This document shows, in pieces, positions 44,249 to 54,530 of a stretch of DNA of 62,785 bases. Numbering within the stretch: the first letter of the stretch is position 1; each line of letters opens with the position of its first letter. The stretch covers positions 1 through 62,785 of the forward strand of contig JAHFSY010000023.1 of the NCBI GenBank assembly GCA_023269615.1, given 5' to 3'. A program made the position numbers and the translations under genes. The notes below the pieces were generated by a model that saw nothing but the letters and a program-made list of their open reading frames with translations, was not told the DNA's origin and made no database searches. Source of the DNA: Verrucomicrobiota bacterium (lineage in GTDB: Bacteria > Verrucomicrobiota > Verrucomicrobiia > JABWAM01).

Positions 44249-45670
44249 CTAGAGCAGGGGCGAAAACAGGCGGCAGACATTTTCGGCCAGTTGCGCCCTC
44301 CATGGTCGCCGCCGGAATTCACCCAGTGAAACTTCCTTGCAACTCTCCAGGTCGTTCTCAAAAACCTTTTCCAATTCGGACACGACGCCGACGGTGTGGA
44401 TGTGGCAGCTGATTTCGAAGTTGAGGCGGATGCTCCGGATGTCGAGGTTCGCGGAGCCCACCGACCCCCACGCGCTGTCGGCCAGCATCACTTTTGCGTG
44501 CATCATGCCCTTTTCGTATCCGAAGATGCGGACACCCGCTGTCATCAGCTCCTCCCAGAAATAGCGTCCCGCCCAGTAGGTGAGCCAGTGGTCGGGGGGG
44601 TAGGACTGGGTGATGATGCGCACATCCACGCCCCTCAATGCCGTGGCGCGAAGGCCGGCAAGGATTGCGCCGTCGGGAATGAGATAGGGCGTGGAAATCC
44701 AGAGGCGTTTCCGTGCCGACGTGATCGCCGCAAAATAAGTTTCGCGCGCCGCGTTGTTCTCCTGGTCCGGCCCCGACCACACGATTTGCAACCGCGTGTC
44801 GCCGTTGCGCTCAGGCTGTGGAAAATAATCGTCGCCGGTCAGCAGTTCGCCTGACGCGAAATCCCAGTCCTCCACGAACACACGTTGAAGGGCGAGGACG
44901 GCCGGGCCTGTGATCCGCAAATCGGAATCACGCCAGAAACCAAACTCCCTGGACTTGCCCATGTACTCGTCTCCCATGTTCAGCCCGCCGACGAATCCCG
45001 TGATCCCGTCACAGATCAGGATCTTGCGATGGTTGCGCAGCCCGATTCCGTAATGGCTTCGGAAGATGTGCGCCGGGAGAAACACCGCGGTTTTGCCGCC
45101 TGCGGCGCGAAGCTTTTCGAGGAGAGGGCCCGCATGGGGCGAGCCGATGTCGTCCACCACGAACCTCACCTCGACGCCTTGAGACGCCTTCTCGCAGAGC
45201 AGATCAACGAGTTCCCACCCGGTGCCGTCGTTGTGCAGGATGAAGTATTCAACGTGGATGTGACGAGTGGCCGCGCGGATCGCTTCGAATTTGTCGCGGA
45301 GCGCGGTGACGCCATCCTCGTAGTGGCGGACTTCGTTTCCCTCGGTCGCCGGCGCGCCACCGATGCGCAGGCAGTAGCGGTCCATGTCGGCCCATGTGGG
45401 CGCGGTGACGATGCCGCTCTCCAGGCTTTTGCTGGCGGTCCACAGGCGCAGGAAGCGCGAGCGATGGTAGAGTTTGCGCTTGAGGCGGCGGTGGACTCTC
45501 GACGCGCCGAACAGGATGAAAAAGAAGACGCCGAGCCATGGGACGAAGATCGCTGCCAGGGACCAGGCGATGGCCGAGACGGGATTGCGTTTGCGGATAA
45601 GCACGAGCGGCACACATAACAAGCCGATGATGTTGCCCGTGAGCATGAAAATCTTTAAGGCGTGGGGCAT
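44249..45670 (-). CDS. cls: Cardiolipin synthase (phospholipase D type)
   Basis: Cls condenses two phosphatidylglycerols to cardiolipin and glycerol at the inner membrane. The 473-residue protein has two N-terminal helices (FMLTGNIIGLLCVPLVLI; AIAWSLAAIFVPWLGVFFFI) and two HKD motifs, HRKILICDG (about 217) and HAKVMLADS (about 397). The ATG at 45670 agrees with the family start. It diverges from mpl with 53 bp between the starts. Length and motifs are complete. Confidence 0.93.
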   Translation of the reverse strand: MPHALKIFMLTGNIIGLLCVPLVLIRKRNPVSAIAWSLAAIFVPWLGVFFFILFGASRVHRRLKRKLYHRSRFLRLWTASKSLESGIVTAPTWADMDRYCLRIGGAPATEGNEVRHYEDGVTALRDKFEAIRAATRHIHVEYFILHNDGTGWELVDLLCEKASQGVEVRFVVDDIGSPHAGPLLEKLRAAGGKTAVFLPAHIFRSHYGIGLRNHRKILICDGITGFVGGLNMGDEYMGKSREFGFWRDSDLRITGPAVLALQRVFVEDWDFASGELLTGDDYFPQPERNGDTRLQIVWSGPDQENNAARETYFAAITSARKRLWISTPYLIPDGAILAGLRATALRGVDVRIITQSYPPDHWLTYWAGRYFWEELMTAGVRIFGYEKGMMHAKVMLADSAWGSVGSANLDIRSIRLNFEISCHIHTVGVVSELEKVFENDLESCKEVSLGEFRRRPWRAQLAENVCRLFSPLL

Positions 45671-45723
45671 GGTGGGATGCGAATCTTCTGGATTCTGATT
45701 TGTGGATTCTGAATTCTGCCTTG

Positions 45724-47118
45724 GTGACGCTTCCTCCCCAAGCAAAAATCCACTTTATCGGCATCTGCGGCAGCGCCATGGCCAGCGTGGCGGTGGCGTT
45801 GAAGGAGAACGGATACGAAGTCTCGGGCTCCGATGCGAATGTGTATCCCCCGATGTCCACGTTCCTCGAGCAGCGCGGGATTGCGCTCAAGGCCGGCTAC
45901 CGTCCGGAAAATCTCTCGATGGCGCCCGACCTCGTCGTCGTGGGCAACGCAATCTCCCGGGGCAACCCCGAGCTGGAGGAGGCGCTCGACCGCAGGCTGG
46001 CCTATTTCTCGCTGCCCGAAACGATCAAGGAATTTTTCCTGCGGGGTCGCCGCAACCTTGTCGTGTCGGGCACGCATGGCAAGACGACCACCACCTCGAT
46101 GCTGGCGTGGATTCTCGAGAGCGCTGGTAAACAACCGAGCTACATGATCGGAGGCATCCCGAAAAACCTGGGGCAGGGCGCCTGTTTTCGCAAAGGCGCG
46201 TTTGCGGTGCTCGAAGGCGATGAATATGACACGGCCTTTTTTGACAAGCGCTCCAAGTTTCTCCATTACCTTCCCGAAGTCGCGGTGATCCACAATATCG
46301 AGTTCGACCACGCCGACATCTACGACAACCTCGACGCGATCAGACTCACCTTCCGCCGTCTCGTCAACATCGTCCCGCGCAGCGGGCTTATCGTGGCCAA
46401 TGGCGATGATGCGAATGTGCGCGAGGTTGTGTCCAAGGCCATCACTCCGGTGGTGTTGCTCGGGTGTGAGGATTCCGCCTCGCACCGCATCACCGCCGTG
46501 GAATTTTCGCCGGGGGGTTCCCGCTTCAATCTTGGCGGGGCTTCGTTCGAAATCCCGATGGACGGAATATTCAACGTTCGCAACGCGGCGGCGGCCGTCA
46601 CGGTGGCGCGTCATGTGGGCATTTCAGATTCAGAAATACAGAAAGCGCTCCTGGCGTTCGGGGGCGTGAAGCGGCGGCAGGAGGTGCGGGCGGTGGTGAA
46701 CGGGATCACGGTGGTTGATGACTTCGGCCACCACCCCACGGCGATTCGCGAGACGCTGACGGCGCTGCGGCAAAAATACAATGGCGGGCGCCTGTGGGCG
46801 TTTTTTGAGCCCCGTTCGAACACGACGCGGCGCGCGGTGTTTCAAAACGAGCTGCCCGCCGCGCTGGCCCTGGCGGACGGGGTTTTTGTGAGCCAGGTCG
46901 CCCGCCTCGACCAGTTGCCCGAGGATAATCGTCTCGATCCTGAAAAGGTGATGGCTGATATTCGTGCGAAAGGGCGCGAGGCATATTATCTGGCGAACGT
47001 CGGGGAGATTGTGAAGGCGGCGAGTGGGAAGCTCAAAACGGGCGATGTGGCGGTGATTTTTTCAAACGGCGGCTTCGATGGGATTCATGAGAAATTAATC
47101 GAGGCTTTGAAGGTATGA
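45724..47118 (+). CDS. mpl: UDP-N-acetylmuramate:tripeptide ligase
   Basis: Mpl reattaches the recycled tripeptide L-Ala-gamma-D-Glu-meso-DAP to UDP-MurNAc in peptidoglycan recycling. The 464-residue protein has a UDP-binding Rossmann domain (KIHFIGICGSAMASVAVAL), the ATP loop SGTHGKTTTTS near 114, the FDHADIYDNL centre and a C-terminal domain with FFEPRSNTTRRAVFQNEL, which distinguishes Mpl from MurC. GTG at 45724 is chosen; TTG codons at 45700 and 45721 are alternatives and none has a clear Shine-Dalgarno. GICG replaces the usual GIGG. Confidence 0.93.
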   Translation: MTLPPQAKIHFIGICGSAMASVAVALKENGYEVSGSDANVYPPMSTFLEQRGIALKAGYRPENLSMAPDLVVVGNAISRGNPELEEALDRRLAYFSLPETIKEFFLRGRRNLVVSGTHGKTTTTSMLAWILESAGKQPSYMIGGIPKNLGQGACFRKGAFAVLEGDEYDTAFFDKRSKFLHYLPEVAVIHNIEFDHADIYDNLDAIRLTFRRLVNIVPRSGLIVANGDDANVREVVSKAITPVVLLGCEDSASHRITAVEFSPGGSRFNLGGASFEIPMDGIFNVRNAAAAVTVARHVGISDSEIQKALLAFGGVKRRQEVRAVVNGITVVDDFGHHPTAIRETLTALRQKYNGGRLWAFFEPRSNTTRRAVFQNELPAALALADGVFVSQVARLDQLPEDNRLDPEKVMADIRAKGREAYYLANVGEIVKAASGKLKTGDVAVIFSNGGFDGIHEKLIEALKV

Positions 47119-47153
47119 CGCTTCAAAAATTTAAGTTTGAGAATCTTCCGCCT

Positions 47154-47268
47154 GGGGACCACACGCGGCTCGCGTGTCTTGTTCGACGGCTCGTCGAACA
47201 AATCCGTTGGTCCCGGGGAAAAATCGGCGAGCCGCCGATTTTAGACACGCGGGACGCGTGTGGTCCCC
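47154..47268. repeat. Family F inverted repeat with two internal hairpins
   Basis: The outer arms GGGGACCACACGCG and CGCGTGTGGTCCCC enclose a second pair (GCGTGTCT and AGACACGC). Between them are two separate hairpins, TTGTTCGACG/CGTCGAACAA (47179-47202) and AAAATCGGC/GCCGATTTT (47219-47242). Folded, the 115-bp unit would be a cloverleaf-like four-way junction. It fills most of the gap between mpl and the phosphatase gene. Confidence 0.85.
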
Positions 47269-47290
47269 ATCCCTGCGGTCAATACGTCGT

Positions 47291-48061
47291 ATGAAAAAAC
47301 CTTCACTCAAGGATCTGCTTGCGGTCGCCATCGAGGCTGCGCATCTCGGTGGGGCGCGGACGTTGAAATATTTCAACAACGGCGTGCGCGTCGAGACCAA
47401 GTCGGACAACACGCCGGTGACGAGGGCGGATCGCGAATCGGAGGCGATCATTCGCAGGCGTATTGCGCGAACGTATCCTCATCATTCCATCATCGGCGAG
47501 GAGGGCGGGGAGACAACAGGCGATGCACGCTACCGGTGGATCATTGATCCCATTGATGGCACGAAGACGTTCATCCACGGCGTTCCGCTCTACGGCGTGT
47601 TGATCGGCGTGGAGGTGAAGGGGAAGCCGTCGGTGGGCGTGGCGTATCTGCCCGCGATGGATGAAATCGTCACGGCCGCCACCGGCATGGGATGCCGGTG
47701 GAACGGAAAAATCGCACGCGTTTCCAAGGTGAAGAGGCTGGAGGATGCGATCATGCTGGTTTCGGATGTGCGGATGGCGATGCAGCGGTCCGGCGCGTAT
47801 GCGCGACTTTCTGCGAAGACAAGGTTTCAGAGGACATGGGGCGATTGCTACGGTTACGTGCTGGTTGCCACGGGGCGTGCCGAGATCATGCTCGATCCCG
47901 TGATGAACCCATGGGATTGCGCGCCCTTCCTGCCGATCCTGCGTGAAGCGGGCGGACATTTTTTCGACTGGACTGGAAAGCCGACGATCTGGGGCAGGGA
48001 CGCGGCGGCCACCAATGGTGCGCTTCATAAGCAAGTTCTTGCTGCGCTGCGCAGGATGTAG
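47291..48061 (+). CDS. Inositol monophosphatase family phosphatase (possible histidinol phosphatase)
   Basis: The 256-residue protein has the metal-binding motifs of the family: GEEGG (69-73), DPIDGTKTF (86-94) and NPWDCAPFLPILREAGG (about 205-221). Members hydrolyse inositol monophosphate, histidinol phosphate or 3'-phosphoadenosine phosphate using magnesium. The motif spacing would suit a HisN-type histidinol phosphatase, but this cannot be decided by eye. The ATG at 47291 gives a normal start. The stop TAG coincides with the first bases of a family B repeat. Confidence 0.9.
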   Translation: MKKPSLKDLLAVAIEAAHLGGARTLKYFNNGVRVETKSDNTPVTRADRESEAIIRRRIARTYPHHSIIGEEGGETTGDARYRWIIDPIDGTKTFIHGVPLYGVLIGVEVKGKPSVGVAYLPAMDEIVTAATGMGCRWNGKIARVSKVKRLEDAIMLVSDVRMAMQRSGAYARLSAKTRFQRTWGDCYGYVLVATGRAEIMLDPVMNPWDCAPFLPILREAGGHFFDWTGKPTIWGRDAAATNGALHKQVLAALRRM

Positions 48062-48115
48062 CTGCGTTCGCCAGAACGCGGATCCGAGGGGCCAAACTCT
48101 TGCGAGTTCGGCTAC
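48058..48115. repeat. Family B repeat at the phosphatase stop codon
   Basis: GTAGCTGCGTTCGCCAGAAC opens the element, which ends with CTCTTGCGAGTTCGGCTAC. It matches the unit at 37848-37902 in inverse orientation, and both ends carry short internal palindromes. The TAG at 48059-48061 is at once the first bases of the repeat and the stop codon of the inositol-monophosphatase-type gene. Confidence 0.8.
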
Positions 48116-48173
48116 ATCTGAAGATTCGACATCTGAAGATTCGACATCTGAAGATTCGACATCTGAAGATTCG
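48114..48173. repeat. Tandem repeat, four copies of a 15-bp unit
   Basis: The unit ACATCTGAAGATTCG is repeated four times without change, directly after the family B element and 39 bp before the tgt start. Such perfect short arrays can change copy number by slippage and so could vary the leader length of tgt. No protein of note is encoded through it. Confidence 0.95.
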
Positions 48174-48209
48174 CATCTTGCTTACACGATACATCCGTGG
48201 TTGGGATGA

Positions 48210-49340
<1,131 letters not shown>

Positions 49341-49386
49341 CATCTATCATTTTGCATTTAACATTTTTGAACGAGGAATGAGGACC

Positions 49387-49737
49387 ATGGACATTTTTAC
49401 ATTACTTGCCCAGGCGCAGCCGGCGGAGCCCCCGATCAAGGGGTTTCTCAGTGGTGTTTTTCCGATCATCATCATCTTTGCGATCTTTTACCTCGTCCTC
49501 ATCCGTCCCCAGCAGAAGCAACAGAACGAACTTCGCAAGCAGATTGACGCCTTGAAGGTGGGCGACAAGGTGCTCACCACCGGTGGCATCCTGGGAATTG
49601 TCATGCAGGTGAAGGAGAAAATCATCGTGGTGAAAATTTCCGACAACACCCGGGTGGAGATGGTCCGCTCGGGCGTCCAGCAGGTGATGAAGGACGACGC
49701 GAAGGATGACAAGAAAGAGGAAAAGAAGGACGCCTGA
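49387..49737 (+). CDS. yajC: Preprotein translocase subunit YajC
   Basis: YajC is a small single-helix membrane protein of the SecDF-YajC accessory complex. The 116-residue product has a hydrophobic helix (GVFPIIIIFAIFYLVLI), RPQQKQQNELRKQIDALKVGD and a TTGGILGIV strand, plus a charged C-terminal tail of alternating Lys and Asp/Glu. The ATG at 49387 has GAGGA nine bases upstream. It precedes secDF by 8 bp. Confidence 0.95.
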   Translation: MDIFTLLAQAQPAEPPIKGFLSGVFPIIIIFAIFYLVLIRPQQKQQNELRKQIDALKVGDKVLTTGGILGIVMQVKEKIIVVKISDNTRVEMVRSGVQQVMKDDAKDDKKEEKKDA

Positions 49738-49745
49738 TTTTTCCG

Positions 49746-52001
49746 ATGAACCGCCCGCTCTTCAACCGTTACCTCACCCTGCTCGCGGTCCTCGCGATGG
49801 CGATCTATTATGTGTGGCCGCCTTCGAAGCAGATCACCCTTGGCTTGGATTTGCAGGGCGGGACCGCGTACACACTCAAACTCGATCTTTCCCAAATCGA
49901 ATCGTACCAGCGCGAGTCTGCAAGGTCGAAGGCGATGGAGGTCCTGCGCAAGCGCCTTGACGCCTCAGGTCTCGGCGAGATTGTCATCCAGCCTGTTGGC
50001 GTGGACCGGATCAGGGTGGAAATCCCCGGCCTCAGCCAGGAGAAAAAGACCAGCACACGGGAGCAGCTCCAGCGGGTGGCCTATCTCGAATTCCGAATGG
50101 TCCATCCCAGGAATGAGGAAGAGATTCTCAAGATGACGTCCCCAAAGGCGTCGCCCCCGGCCGGTTATCAACTGATGTTGTTGGAGGAAAAGAAAAGAAA
50201 GAGCGGGGTTTCCGAGGAAAAATTACTCATCAAGGTCAAGCCGGAATTGGTCGGCAAGCAGATTATCAGGGCGGTGGCCATGCAGAATCCCGGCGGTTAC
50301 GAGGTTTCATTTGAACTGAGCTCGGATGGCGGTGAGATTTTTCGGAAGGTCACCCGTGAGAATATCGGGCATCGCCTGGCCATTGTGCTCGACGGAAAAT
50401 TGATTTCCGCCCCCACGATCAATGGTGAGATTGGCGCACACGGCCAGATCACCGGCAATTTTGATTATGTCGAAGCCTCGGACCTCGCCAGCGCCCTGGA
50501 AAATCCGCTCGACACCCCGGTGCAGGTGATTGAGGAGCGCGGGGTGGATCCCACGCTTGGCGCGGACTCGGTGAAGAGCGGTATCACGGCGGGTGTCATT
50601 GGCCTGTCGCTCGTGGTTCTTTTCATGGCTGTTTATTACCTGCGGGCGGGACTCGTGGCCAATGTGGCCTTGCTCGTCAACATCGTCCTGCTCTTCGGTG
50701 CGCTCGTCATTTTCAAGTTCACGCTCACGCTCCCCGGCATCGCGGGCATCATCCTCACCGTCGGCATCGCGGTGGATGCCAACGTGCTCATCTATGAGCG
50801 CATCCGCGAGGAGTTGCGCAAGGGCAAGCCGCTTGTGGCCGCGATTGACGCCGGGTTCGACCGCGCGTTCGGCACGATCATTGACGCCAACGTCACCACC
50901 CTCATCACGGCCCTGGTGCTGGCCAAGCTGGGCACGGGGCCGGTGCAGGGATTTGGCTACACCTTGAGCGTGGGCATCATCACCAGCGTGTTTTCGGCGG
51001 TGTTTGTTTCGCGCCTGATGTTCGACACGATGATGCGCTACGCGCCGTTCGAGAAGATGACGATGCTTTCGATGGTGAAGCAGACAAATTTCAACTTCCT
51101 CGGATTCAAGTGGCCCGCCATCGCCATCTCCGGCGCGCTGATCATCGCGGGAGCGTTGGTGGCCTACCATCAGGGTGATGAAAAGTACGGGATTGATTTC
51201 AAAGGGGGCGATTCGCTCACCTTGAAGTTCAGCCAACGCGTGGATGTTTCCAGCCTGAGAAAGGTGATGGACGAAGCGGGGATGAAGGAGGGTACCATCC
51301 AGTACGAGAATGATATCCAGGGTGGAAACGAGGCTTTGCAGATCAAGGTTCCTTTTGAGCAGGGGGAGAAGGTGGATGCGCTTCTGAAAAAATCCTTCCC
51401 GCAGGCTGGATTCAAGCAGATCGCACTCGACAAGGTGGGCGGCACGGTGGGGCGCGAATTGCAGTGGACGGCGATCACGGGATTGTTTTGGGCCACGGTG
51501 GGCATTCTCATTTACATCACCATCCGCTTTGAATTTGCCTACGCCGTGGGCGCGATCATTGCCCTGCTGCACGACGTCCTGATCTGCCTGGCCTTCTATT
51601 TCTTCACAGGCGGGCAGCTTTCGCTCACGGTCGTTGGCGCGCTCCTGACCATTGCGGGCTATTCGCTCAACGACACCATCGTGGTATTTGACCGCATCCG
51701 CGAGGAATTCAAGCTCAAGGGCGAGAAGTTTGGTTTCATCAACCTGATCAACCTGAGCGTGAACGAAACGCTGAGCCGCACGCTGCTCACATCCCTGACG
51801 ACTTTCATTGCGAGCCTGTCGCTCTTCGTCTTCGGCGGCGGCGTCATCCATGACTTCGCCTTCATCCTCGTCGTGGGCGTGATCACGGGAACCTATTCAT
51901 CCGTCTTCATCGCCAGCCCCGTGCTTCTCCTGTGGCACCCGTCCAAGCTTGCGCCAACGCAGGACAAGGATGGCATTGGAGCGCAGCGCCAGATTGGTTG
52001 A
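49746..52001 (+). CDS. secDF: Protein translocase SecDF, fused
   Basis: The 751-residue protein fuses SecD and SecF, which use the proton motive force to pull exported proteins through SecYEG. SecD features are an N-terminal helix, GLDLQGG at 33-39 and, after a P1 domain somewhat reduced in size, GIAVDANVLIYERIREEL in the membrane part. The SecF half starts near residue 445 (NFNFLGFKWPAIAISGALI), with GIDFKGGDSL and TIVVFDRIREEF. SecD and SecF fusions occur in several phyla. The order tgt-yajC-secDF supports the call. Confidence 0.96.
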   Translation: MNRPLFNRYLTLLAVLAMAIYYVWPPSKQITLGLDLQGGTAYTLKLDLSQIESYQRESARSKAMEVLRKRLDASGLGEIVIQPVGVDRIRVEIPGLSQEKKTSTREQLQRVAYLEFRMVHPRNEEEILKMTSPKASPPAGYQLMLLEEKKRKSGVSEEKLLIKVKPELVGKQIIRAVAMQNPGGYEVSFELSSDGGEIFRKVTRENIGHRLAIVLDGKLISAPTINGEIGAHGQITGNFDYVEASDLASALENPLDTPVQVIEERGVDPTLGADSVKSGITAGVIGLSLVVLFMAVYYLRAGLVANVALLVNIVLLFGALVIFKFTLTLPGIAGIILTVGIAVDANVLIYERIREELRKGKPLVAAIDAGFDRAFGTIIDANVTTLITALVLAKLGTGPVQGFGYTLSVGIITSVFSAVFVSRLMFDTMMRYAPFEKMTMLSMVKQTNFNFLGFKWPAIAISGALIIAGALVAYHQGDEKYGIDFKGGDSLTLKFSQRVDVSSLRKVMDEAGMKEGTIQYENDIQGGNEALQIKVPFEQGEKVDALLKKSFPQAGFKQIALDKVGGTVGRELQWTAITGLFWATVGILIYITIRFEFAYAVGAIIALLHDVLICLAFYFFTGGQLSLTVVGALLTIAGYSLNDTIVVFDRIREEFKLKGEKFGFINLINLSVNETLSRTLLTSLTTFIASLSLFVFGGGVIHDFAFILVVGVITGTYSSVFIASPVLLLWHPSKLAPTQDKDGIGAQRQIG

Positions 52002-52018
52002 TTCAGTCCTCAGCGGAA

Positions 52019-52105
52019 TTCTTGCGCCTCTTGTGCCCTTTCGCGGCCAAATTCCGCCGCACCGAATACAGAGATTGGTCGCAAAGAGGCGCAAGGCGGC
52101 CAACC
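52019..52105. repeat. Family G inverted repeat, copy 3
   Basis: TTCTTGCGCCTCTTGTGCCC with TTCGCGGCCAA forms one arm and GGTCGCAAAGAGGCGCAAGG the other, around a centre ACCGAATACAGAGA. It follows the secDF stop by 17 bp and could end that transcript. The conserved tail found after copies 1 and 2 is lacking. Confidence 0.7.
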
Positions 52106-52171
52106 GCGCGGCCCGGTTTCCATTCAATCTTGCTGATGGCGGGCACGCGCAACCTGCGGTAAAGTGCTGGG

Positions 52172-53665
52172 ATGAAGCGGTTCATGAAGCGGTTCATGCG
52201 GGGACTGGCCATTGTCTTTGGCGTCATCCTTGGGTTGATTGTAATTTTCCTGACGATCGAACGCTACCGCGGCAAGTTTGCACTGGCGCGCTATAAGAAG
52301 GAGTTGACCGCGAAAGGCGCCAATCTCGATTGGCGGACCGGCTTTCCAACGCCATCGGCAGACGACGTGAAAAAAACGAGGGAGTTCTTCGACGCGGCTT
52401 CCACGATCACGGATGTCAACGCGAGTGTGTGCTCGATCGAGACGGCATGGAGCAAGGATTTGCAATTGGGAGAGCGGCGGGTTGTCTGGAAATTGCCAAA
52501 TCCAAACGTGGATGGATCAGTCACATGGGAGCAACTTGAGAGGGAGATGGAGGCGAATCGCGCGGGGAGAGAGCGCATTTTGCGTGTGCTGGAAACGCCG
52601 CCTTTGCTGATGAGCCACGCCCCTGTCACGCTCGTCTATTCGGGTGGGGTTTTCATGAAGAAGAGACAGGTGGCACAGCACTTTTTGGGTGTGGTGCTTT
52701 TGGATTTAAACAAAGGCAGGACGGAACCGGCATTGAAAGATCTGCATTCCTATGCGGAGTTGACTCGCATTCATCGGGAAGATTCAGATCTGCCCGGCTT
52801 CATCATCCGCGAGGCCCAGATGGGGATGGGTTGCGGAATTCTTTGGCAGGCGTGCCAATTTCAGGGATGGACCGATCCTCAACTTGCCGTGATGCAGGCG
52901 GATTTTGGAAAGAGGGATGCTTTCGCCGACTTGATCAGCGCATTTGCACTGGGCCGTGTGTCTACGGTTGAGGTTTACGATTTCGTGCGTCATCATGATG
53001 TCCGGTCCGTCATGATGCGAGAACTGGTTGAGGGACAGGAACCGCCGGGATGGGGATGGGATTTGCTCCATAAATGGGAATACTACGTGTTTCCATTTTG
53101 GAAGTATGCGTGGGCAGACCAGGATGAATTGCATGCTTTGGTGCTGTCTCAGGAAGTGCTCGATCTTCTGCATTCGTTCTCGACGAATCCGTCATGGAAA
53201 GGGATTGACGTGTCGCTTCAACAGCAAATTGCTGACGAAAAGAAACAGATGCGAGGTGGGTTGTTCATACCCTACAACCGTTGCCGTTATCTTTGTTTCG
53301 GCGCGGGAGGGTATGATCAGAGATCAGCCTTGGGAAGGGTGGTGCAGCGTGTCATGGAGAACGAGACGATGCGCGAAATGGCGGTGGCAGCGATTGCACT
53401 GAAGCGTTACCAGCTCCGGCATCAAGCATTGCCGTCCAAACTGGATGCGCTCGTGCCGGAAATCATGACGCAGGTGCCCATGGATTTCATGGATGGCCAG
53501 CCTCTTCGGTATCGCGTGAATGCGGATGGAAGTTTTACGCTTTACTCAGTGGGGTTGGATGGAGTGGATGACGGGGGCAGCACTCAACCGCCGCAAAAGG
53601 GATATCAGAGCTACATCCGAGGATGGGATGGCCGGGACATGGTCTGGCCTGTTCCGGCTAAATGA
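52172..53665 (+). CDS. Hypothetical membrane-anchored protein with GspG-like C-terminal segment
   Basis: The 497-residue protein has an N-terminal membrane helix (GLAIVFGVILGLIVIFLTI) and a long helical middle of no recognised family. The C-terminal 90 residues (AAIALKRYQLRHQALPSKLDA, VPMDFMDGQPLRYRVNADGS, FTLYSVGLDGVDDGG) resemble the C-terminal part of type II secretion GspG-like proteins, a module common in uncharacterised verrucomicrobial proteins. The start is duplicated (ATGAAGCGGTTC twice), so 52172 or 52184 may be used. The base composition looks AT-richer than its neighbours. Confidence 0.7.
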   Translation: MKRFMKRFMRGLAIVFGVILGLIVIFLTIERYRGKFALARYKKELTAKGANLDWRTGFPTPSADDVKKTREFFDAASTITDVNASVCSIETAWSKDLQLGERRVVWKLPNPNVDGSVTWEQLEREMEANRAGRERILRVLETPPLLMSHAPVTLVYSGGVFMKKRQVAQHFLGVVLLDLNKGRTEPALKDLHSYAELTRIHREDSDLPGFIIREAQMGMGCGILWQACQFQGWTDPQLAVMQADFGKRDAFADLISAFALGRVSTVEVYDFVRHHDVRSVMMRELVEGQEPPGWGWDLLHKWEYYVFPFWKYAWADQDELHALVLSQEVLDLLHSFSTNPSWKGIDVSLQQQIADEKKQMRGGLFIPYNRCRYLCFGAGGYDQRSALGRVVQRVMENETMREMAVAAIALKRYQLRHQALPSKLDALVPEIMTQVPMDFMDGQPLRYRVNADGSFTLYSVGLDGVDDGGSTQPPQKGYQSYIRGWDGRDMVWPVPAK

Positions 53666-53707
53666 AAAGCGGTTGCAAAATCGAATTTGAGTGCTTTGAT
53701 ACACACC

Positions 53708-54379
53708 ATGAGCCTGCTTGAGATTCGTGACCTGGAGGTGAATTACGAGAAGCCGGATGGGTCGTTGTTGAAGATCCTGGCCATCCGCGAATTCCTGCTG
53801 GAGCCGGCGGCGCAGGTTTGCATCAAGGGGCACAGCGGGTCGGGGAAAACAACGCTGCTCAACGTGATCTCGGGGATTCGGACGCCGAGCAAGGGGAGCG
53901 TGAAGCTGGATGGGGCTGATCTCTCGCAATTGAGCGAGGCCGGGCGCGACCTGGCCCGCGGGCGGAACATCGGGTTTGTGTTTCAGACTTTTAACCTGCT
54001 GGCCGGCTTCACGGCTTTGGAGAACGTGATTTTGGGGTCGGTGTTTGCGGGCGATCAAAATGAGGAGGACTCCGTCACTCAGAAGCGTGCGCTGGACCTT
54101 TTGGAGAAGGTTGGCTTGCGCGAGCGCGTCCATCATCGCCCGCGCATGATGTCCTCGGGCGAGCAGCAGCGCGTGGCGATCGCGCGCGCGTTGATCAACA
54201 AGCCCAAGTTGATCCTGGCTGATGAGCCGACGGGGGCGCTGGATGAAGTCAACAGCCGCGATGTGCTGGAGCTGATTCTTTCCCTGGCGTCAGCCTCGGG
54301 AGCGGGGCTTCTGCTGGTGACACACGACCCGGCGGTGATGGGGCGGTTCAGCAAGGTGATCGATTTGAAAAATATATGA
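53708..54379 (+). CDS. ABC transporter ATP-binding protein, MacB/LolD type
   Basis: The 223-residue ATPase has Walker [10 protein letters not shown] (about 40-48), the signature [14 protein letters not shown], Walker [14 protein letters not shown] and the switch His in LLVTHD. SSGEQ replaces the usual LSGGQ. It belongs with the FtsX-like permease downstream, from which it is separated by a family C repeat. The complex would act at the inner membrane on lipoproteins, peptides or cell-envelope factors. The ATG at 53708 gives the usual start ([10 protein letters not shown]). Confidence 0.92.
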   Translation: MSLLEIRDLEVNYEKPDGSLLKILAIREFLLEPAAQVCIKGHSGSGKTTLLNVISGIRTPSKGSVKLDGADLSQLSEAGRDLARGRNIGFVFQTFNLLAGFTALENVILGSVFAGDQNEEDSVTQKRALDLLEKVGLRERVHHRPRMMSSGEQQRVAIARALINKPKLILADEPTGALDEVNSRDVLELILSLASASGAGLLLVTHDPAVMGRFSKVIDLKNI

Positions 54380-54403
54380 GCGTGTTTGGAAATTCAAATG
54401 TTC

Positions 54404-54508
54404 GAGGTAGGGCGTGCTCGCCGAGCGCGCCGAAGCGGTTGCTCGTGGAAATCGAACGTGTGATTTCGGTGGAGAACGACGGCGCGCTCGGCGAGCACGC
54501 CCTACCTC
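54404..54508. repeat. Family C palindromic repeat, copy 4 (inside an ABC operon)
   Basis: The 105-bp unit has perfect ends GAGGTAGGGCGTGCTCGCC and GGCGAGCACGCCCTACCTC. It lies between the ATPase stop (54379) and the permease start (54531), in an operon whose genes are normally adjacent or overlapping. It resembles copy 1 in its second half and copy 3 in its first half. A transcribed hairpin here could lower permease expression relative to the ATPase. Confidence 0.9.
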
Positions 54509-54530
54509 GGCAAGAAGGAATGATGCTTCC

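Noticed and set aside
48114..48173. Possible CRISPR array
   Set aside because: The 15-bp units are directly adjacent, without spacers, and no cas gene is near.
50307..51851. Minus-strand frame of 514 codons opposite secDF
   Set aside because: Its translation is rich in His, Asp, Glu and Arg without hydrophobic cores, the usual look of the antisense of a membrane protein.
54414..54530. Longer N-terminus for the permease
   Set aside because: The codons before 54531 are the family C repeat and give an Arg/Ala-rich peptide without homology to permease starts.
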